39,158 bases of DNA, taken from contig CAIPEB010000569.1 in NCBI GenBank assembly GCA_903863885.1, positions 1 through 39,158 on the forward strand, written 5' to 3'. Numbering within the stretch: the first letter of the stretch is position 1; each line of letters opens with the position of its first letter. Origin of the DNA: an uncultured Planctomycetaceae bacterium. Lineage in GTDB: Bacteria; Planctomycetota; Planctomycetia; Pirellulales; Pirellulaceae. This document shows positions 34,914 to 39,158 of this stretch, piece after piece. Position numbers and translations under genes: made by a program. Under the pieces are notes generated by a model. The model searched no databases, was not told the origin of the DNA, and worked only from the letters and a program-made list of their open reading frames with translations.

Positions 34914-36955
34914 CGCGTTGATTCCTTGCCTCGAGCGGGTGCCGAGCGGACATCGTGACTGGTCCAATGCGGCTCCCAGCCCCAGGACAGATCGAGCCGC
35001 GGACCCCGGTGGGCTGCCGGAAACCGCGATCGGAGCACGGAACTTTCGCCCGCAACTACGGGGGCGTCTGCCAGGCGGATGATCGACATGCTCGTCCGCG
35101 AAGGCTCGACGGGCCCGAGGTCTGCCTCGGAGCGAGTAAACAACAGGTAGCGACCGTCGGGCGAGATGCAGGCGCCGTACAAGTGCCTATTTGCTTCCAC
35201 GCAGACGGCCCTGCGGTCCCTGCCATCACCCTTGGCCATCCAGATCTCCGCGAAACCGCCCTGTTCCGGGATGATCCCGCGTGAGTAGACAATATACCGG
35301 GAATCGGGAGACCAATCCGGTGTGCAGTTATAGCGGTCCGTCTCGCTGACGGCATTCTCGGCGTCTGTTTCCGCGTTCATCCGGCCGATGTTCCAGTACG
35401 GCCCGAGACCATTGGCGGTGCCCGCGAACCACTTGCCGTCAGGCGACCAGCCGAGTTGCTGAACGATGCCTTTGCGAGGCAGGTCGCGCACCGTTTTCCG
35501 CGTCGTGAGATTGACGATCCGGATCGTGCCGCCCGTCAGGCAGGCGATCTGGCTGCCGTCCGGTCCCCACGTCGCCCAGCGGTAGTTCGACCCCAAGCTT
35601 TCGACATGACTGCCATCGGCATCTGCCCTCATCAATTCAAAAGTGCCGTAGGTGTTGTTGTCCAGCGGTTCGCTCCTGGGCATTCGGTAGTACAGAATTT
35701 GTTCGCCACCCGGCGAGAAGCGTACGCCCGCCTCGTGAAAATCTCGCGTGGCCGTGAGCGGTCGGCGATCCGAGCCGTCGGGGCGACAGAGGTACAGGTC
35801 CCAATCGCCGGCTTCGGTCTTGGCACTGAACGCGACCCAGCCGGCGCCGCGCACTTCATTCGCCAAGTCGTCAGCCTCGGCCGGGACAGCGACCGCGGCA
35901 GCAGGACGCTGCTGCTGCACGCCTGCGGGACTCTCGGAAGACGTCCAACATGGTTCCCAGCCGGCCGGCAGCACCAGCACCGGTCCGGTATTGTGACGCG
36001 GGTGTTCGGCTTTGAGCCGCGCGGCGTCACCACCCAGGATCGGCGCGTCCGCCAGACGCATCAGGCCCATCGGCGCGCCGGCATTGCCGGGATCGCCGTC
36101 CTCCTGCATGTTGCCCGTGAACAATACGTACTTGCCGTCCGGGGAAACATGCCCACCGTAGACGTGGCGCCCGTCCTCGGCATACACCAGACTTCGCGAC
36201 TTTCCCTCCCCGTCGGCCTGCCACAATTGAGTCCAACCGTAGCCGTTGTTCACCTCCTGTCCCGGTGGACGCCAGGAGAAGATCAAGTTCTGTGAGTCCG
36301 GGAACCAGTCGGGGGTGCAGCAGTCGACACGATTGACGGCGTTGGCCGCACCAGTTTCTGCATCCATGCGAGCGATGCTCCAACTGGCGCCAAACGAATT
36401 GGCCACGCCACAAAGCCACCTGCCGTCCGGCGACCAGGTCATTTGCTGGAAGAATCCCCTACGTTCCAGCTTGCGCACGACCTCTTTGGTTGCCACGTCT
36501 ATGACGGAGACGCCTTTGATCGACAGGCAGGCGATCTGCTTGCCGTCGGGACTGAAACTGGCCCAGGTGTATTCGCCTTCACCGCCGAACACCTGCGGAT
36601 TGGTACCATCGCTGTTGGCGAACACCAACGCTCCCTGCGTGCCGTGGTGATTATTGTCGATCTTCTCGTTACGGGGCATGCGGCGGTAGAGCAGCCGCCG
36701 ACCATCACGTGAAAACTGTGGCGAGTGTTCGTTGTAGTCAGACGTCCGCGTGATGCTTCGCACGTGCGAGCCGTCGGGCCGGCAAAGAAACAAATCCCAG
36801 TCGCCCTTGTCCGACCTCGCCGTGTAGGCGATCCAGCCCTTGGTACGCACCTCGTTGGCCAGGGGCCCCACGGCGAGTTCGGTGGGCGGAGGTGCAGCCC
36901 TCGGGTCCGCCGCGCCGGCGGCCAGCGCCAGGACACCTATCCAGATTCCTGTCAT
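34910..36955 (-). CDS. Secreted double beta-propeller (PD40/TolB-like) protein
   Basis: After a short signal peptide the protein consists of two homologous halves (about residues 30-345 and 375-665). Each starts 'LANEVR..GW(I/V)A', continues with 'GDWDL(F/Y)LCRPDGS', 'YRMPR(N/S)E' and 'TPDW(F/S)PDS', and carries several WD40-like PD40 repeats ('SPDGK', 'SPDGRY', 'GPDGSQI'). Both halves end with a matching segment 'GWEP(C/H)WTS'. The pattern indicates an internal tandem duplication of a whole propeller module. Such domains bind polysaccharide, peptide or partner proteins; none of the blades shows a catalytic site. It is the first gene of the O-acetylation operon, with the lipoprotein start overlapping its stop. 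Confidence 0.85.
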   Translation of the reverse strand: MTGIWIGVLALAAGAADPRAAPPPTELAVGPLANEVRTKGWIAYTARSDKGDWDLFLCRPDGSHVRSITRTSDYNEHSPQFSRDGRRLLYRRMPRNEKIDNNHHGTQGALVFANSDGTNPQVFGGEGEYTWASFSPDGKQIACLSIKGVSVIDVATKEVVRKLERRGFFQQMTWSPDGRWLCGVANSFGASWSIARMDAETGAANAVNRVDCCTPDWFPDSQNLIFSWRPPGQEVNNGYGWTQLWQADGEGKSRSLVYAEDGRHVYGGHVSPDGKYVLFTGNMQEDGDPGNAGAPMGLMRLADAPILGGDAARLKAEHPRHNTGPVLVLPAGWEPCWTSSESPAGVQQQRPAAAVAVPAEADDLANEVRGAGWVAFSAKTEAGDWDLYLCRPDGSDRRPLTATRDFHEAGVRFSPGGEQILYYRMPRSEPLDNNTYGTFELMRADADGSHVESLGSNYRWATWGPDGSQIACLTGGTIRIVNLTTRKTVRDLPRKGIVQQLGWSPDGKWFAGTANGLGPYWNIGRMNAETDAENAVSETDRYNCTPDWSPDSRYIVYSRGIIPEQGGFAEIWMAKGDGRDRRAVCVEANRHLYGACISPDGRYLLFTRSEADLGPVEPSRTSMSIIRLADAPVVAGESSVLRSRFPAAHRGPRLDLSWGWEPHWTSHDVRSAPARGKESTR

Positions 36956-37017
36956 GTTGTTCGTCCTGAATTTGGAGAAAGATCCGGTGAGAGACTAAGA
37001 ACGTGTTTGAAAAATCC

Positions 37018-37126
37018 AATTCACCCTCCTGCAATGCGGGAGGGTCGGACGCGAAAGCGTCCGGGGAGGGGCCTTCCCCCCTCTCCGGCCCTGGCGGGCC
37101 GACTCTCCCCAAGGGGCGAGTGAATT
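37018..37126. repeat. Compact multi-hairpin element with terminal inverted repeats
   Basis: About 109 bases are packed with consecutive hairpins: CCCTCCTGC/GCGGGAGGG (37024-37044), CGGACGC-GAAA-GCGTCCG (37046-37063), GGCCC/GGGCC (37087-37100), and CTCTCCCC/GGGGCGAG (37103-37120). The whole is bracketed by AATTCAC (37018-37024) and GTGAATT (37120-37126). It could be a REP/MITE-type element or a terminator cluster between two minus-strand genes. Only one copy is present in the window. Confidence 0.7.
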
Positions 37127-37138
37127 TCAAAGCACCTT

Positions 37139-39158
37139 CTAAGGGTAAGAGGCCTCGATTTCATACCGCGGTTGGTCCGGGTCGACAATTCGTACCCATT
37201 CCTTTTCCGGTTCGAACTGCGGCCAGTCCCGGCCATTGACTTTGACGGCGGCCATCCGTTTGCCCTCAGGGTGACGCAATCTGACGTGCAGTTCTCTCGG
37301 TTTGGAACGCTGCGGCATGTCCAGACCGACCCGGATGGTACCGGTCGCCGCGTGGCTCTCGACGGTCATGCTCAACGGGCCGAAGTAAGTCGGTGCCCGA
37401 CGGATTTCCACCTGTTTCCCATCCTCCAGCCATTTCCGCGGCGTGGCTGGCAGCAGTAACAAGGTATCGTCATCCTGCTCCAGGATCAGCATGTGGCGAT
37501 AGAGGTCGAACCAAGCCCCGTCGGTGCTGGGCGGACCGAAGTACTGCCCCCAGGCCCAACGATGCTCGACGGGTTCCAAGACCGATTGGCTGAAGGCGCA
37601 CGCCATCATGCTGTAGAACGCCCGGATTGCCGGCTTCACGTCGTCTCGCAGCAGGTAGGCGGTGGCGTGCTGGTTGTAGACCGGCTCATTCGCCATTCCC
37701 CATCCGTGCAGAAACAGGTTGTCTTCGTGGTCGTGCAGCAGGAAGGTCGTCAGCGGCCCGCGCGGGTCGAGCGCGGCCAACCGTGACAGATGCAAGGCTC
37801 CCGTGTCGACGTCGGTCGGGTACCAGAGATCCAGTAACCGCCGCGGAGTCAAGGCGTCCGCCGGCACATAAGGGATCCACGTGTGGTCACGCAACCGCAC
37901 CAGCGGGGCCTGCATTGCGGCCCGGCCAAAGCCCCGCTCGACCGCCTGCCGCATCTGGTCGGCGGCCCGTTGAAACTCCGCCGCACGAGGATGCTGCACC
38001 TGGCGGAGCAGCCGCGCCAGTCGTTCGCAGCCGGCGTAGAAGTATGCCTGATTGAACGCCCAAGCCCTCGGTTCGTGCGAAAGGTCGTTCAACGGCGCTC
38101 CGATCAACCCCCGTGCCGGCCCGTCCGCCTGCTGCGCGCGGGCGATCTCGGCCAGGCACCAATCACCCGCTCGGAGCGTGGCGGGCAGCAAGGCGTCGAG
38201 GCTCGCTTTGTCGCCCGCAAGTAAACCGTGTTGGGCGACGGCATACAGCATCGACGGCGTATAGACGCCCCAGTTGGCGAAGCCGCCGACATGGCCGCTC
38301 GGCTCTTGGTTATTGCGGTAGATGACCGCGAGTTCCTCGGCCGCGATGCCGTGGTATCCGCGCAGATCGTACAGCATGTAGTCCACGTAGACGGACTGGT
38401 TGACCGGCCAGGGCGTGCCGCGCTGATCGTAGGCAAAGTTCGAGTAAGGCAGATCCATGCGCACGCCGGGCTGCTGGCCGCCATGCCGGCGCGGCAACCG
38501 CAGCGCGTGCCACAAGTTGGCGCGGAAGAGGTCGTTGACGACCGGCTCCGGCACGCGGAACTGCGCGCCGCGCGCGAGGACATCTTCCCAGAATCGCAGC
38601 GTGGCCGCGCGCGCTGCGGCGTAGTCGAGTTCGGCCAGAACTTCGCGGTCCTTCGACTCCACCGGCGGAGATGGCAGTCTGAGGACGATCTCCCTGACGC
38701 CCGTGGCCGGCACGTTGATGGCCAAGGCCGCGGTGAAGGCTTTGTCCGTGCAAGTGAAGTCCGAAATGGCGTCGGCGTCCTGCACCGACACCAGCACGCG
38801 CTGAGACGGGGCCTCTTCGATGAACGCGGTCTGGCCGACGTGTACGATGCCGCTGGTGGTCGGCAGCGAGCGCTCGTGACGGAGACTCAGCGTCACCGTC
38901 TGAGCCTTGCCGTCGAGTGCCGTGGCCCGCACCTTCTGGAGCAGCACCATCGCGATATCGCCACGGCGTTCCGGCGGCGGGCCGAACAGCGGGTAAGCGA
39001 ACTGCTCGATTTCCAGACGCAGGCGGGCGCGCTCGAAAGTGGTGGTCAGCACGGGCAGACCGTCGGCCAGCCGTTGGCCTTTCCACTCCCAACCATGGAG
39101 GTCCAGCCGGAACTTGAACTTGTCCGAATTCCCATAGTCGCTTGCCACGCCGGCCCAG
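37139..39158 (-). CDS. Six-hairpin glycosidase-like protein, 5' end outside window
   Basis: The open frame runs off the right edge, so the N-terminus is missing. The first 180 visible residues are a beta-rich domain. From about residue 190 an (alpha/alpha)6-type barrel follows, with 'LRLPRRHGGQQPGVRMDLPY', split near 220-240, 'GTPWPVNQSVYVDYMLYDLRG', 'EELAVIYRNNQEPSGHVGGFANWGVYTPS' split near 270-300, and 'YNQHATAYL'. The C-terminus has a short beta domain ('ALHVRL', 'AAVKVNGRDW'-like). The protein resembles bacterial trehalase- or GH95/GH65-like secreted glycosidases, but I cannot assign a family. It is followed by the multi-hairpin element and then the O-acetylation operon on the same strand. 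Confidence 0.65.
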   Translation of the reverse strand, partial: WAGVASDYGNSDKFKFRLDLHGWEWKGQRLADGLPVLTTTFERARLRLEIEQFAYPLFGPPPERRGDIAMVLLQKVRATALDGKAQTVTLSLRHERSLPTTSGIVHVGQTAFIEEAPSQRVLVSVQDADAISDFTCTDKAFTAALAINVPATGVREIVLRLPSPPVESKDREVLAELDYAAARAATLRFWEDVLARGAQFRVPEPVVNDLFRANLWHALRLPRRHGGQQPGVRMDLPYSNFAYDQRGTPWPVNQSVYVDYMLYDLRGYHGIAAEELAVIYRNNQEPSGHVGGFANWGVYTPSMLYAVAQHGLLAGDKASLDALLPATLRAGDWCLAEIARAQQADGPARGLIGAPLNDLSHEPRAWAFNQAYFYAGCERLARLLRQVQHPRAAEFQRAADQMRQAVERGFGRAAMQAPLVRLRDHTWIPYVPADALTPRRLLDLWYPTDVDTGALHLSRLAALDPRGPLTTFLLHDHEDNLFLHGWGMANEPVYNQHATAYLLRDDVKPAIRAFYSMMACAFSQSVLEPVEHRWAWGQYFGPPSTDGAWFDLYRHMLILEQDDDTLLLLPATPRKWLEDGKQVEIRRAPTYFGPLSMTVESHAATGTIRVGLDMPQRSKPRELHVRLRHPEGKRMAAVKVNGRDWPQFEPEKEWVRIVDPDQPRYEIEASYP

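Overview
This GC-rich window most likely comes from a planctomycete (phylum Planctomycetota) chromosome, though no marker gene is present to prove it. The inference rests on family content I recognise: a CsrA domain fused to a receiver-like domain, a protein ending in the 'LGGR(D/S)RR...ALGRHL' tail, a 'KFE(K)xGARAK...AFLD' protein of unknown function, a tandem universal stress protein, an AlgI/AlgJ O-acetylation operon, a giant pseudopilin-like secreted protein, and many large secreted glycosidase-like proteins. No tRNA, rRNA, CRISPR array or intact transposase was seen.

Region 1 (1-8460) looks like an accessory, decaying segment. A dispersed repeat with a GCAA-capped hairpin occurs three times (1-278, 4178-4444 and a diverged copy 6303-6469). 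Between and beside the copies lie an intact GH95-like glycosidase (605-3259), a frameshifted LGGR-tail protein, two broken DUF1254/DUF1214 genes (one N-truncated, one with an internal deletion and its 5' end cut at a repeat edge), an intact cation diffusion facilitator, and a frameshifted, C-truncated universal stress protein.

Region 2 (8378-16315) is regulatory and transport. It holds a SulP transporter fused to a beta-carbonic-anhydrase-like domain that has lost key zinc-site residues, a small zinc-ribbon protein with a His/Asp-rich tail, a CsrA fused to a degenerate receiver, and a divergent histidine kinase plus NtrC-type regulator. A near-perfect sigma-54 promoter precedes the kinase.

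Region 3 (16316-24811) has a long leader with a nested palindrome and a second sigma-54-like promoter. It is followed by a Tat-exported [NiFe] hydrogenase small subunit, the large subunit with a cleavable tail, its maturation endopeptidase, and, only 14 nt further on, a 1628-residue pseudopilin-like protein with calcium-binding-type repeats. I infer that the upstream kinase/NtrC pair controls hydrogen oxidation here. No cytochrome b subunit and no hyp genes are in the window.

Region 4 (24960-39158) is mostly minus-strand carbohydrate and envelope functions: a DUF3863-type secreted protein and a GH106-like glycosidase; a planctomycete protein of unknown function and a short XRE regulator; a four-gene operon (double beta-propeller, lipoprotein, AlgI-like MBOAT, AlgJ-like SGNH protein) for O-acetylation of an extracellular polymer; a compact multi-hairpin element; and a partial six-hairpin glycosidase running off the end of the window.
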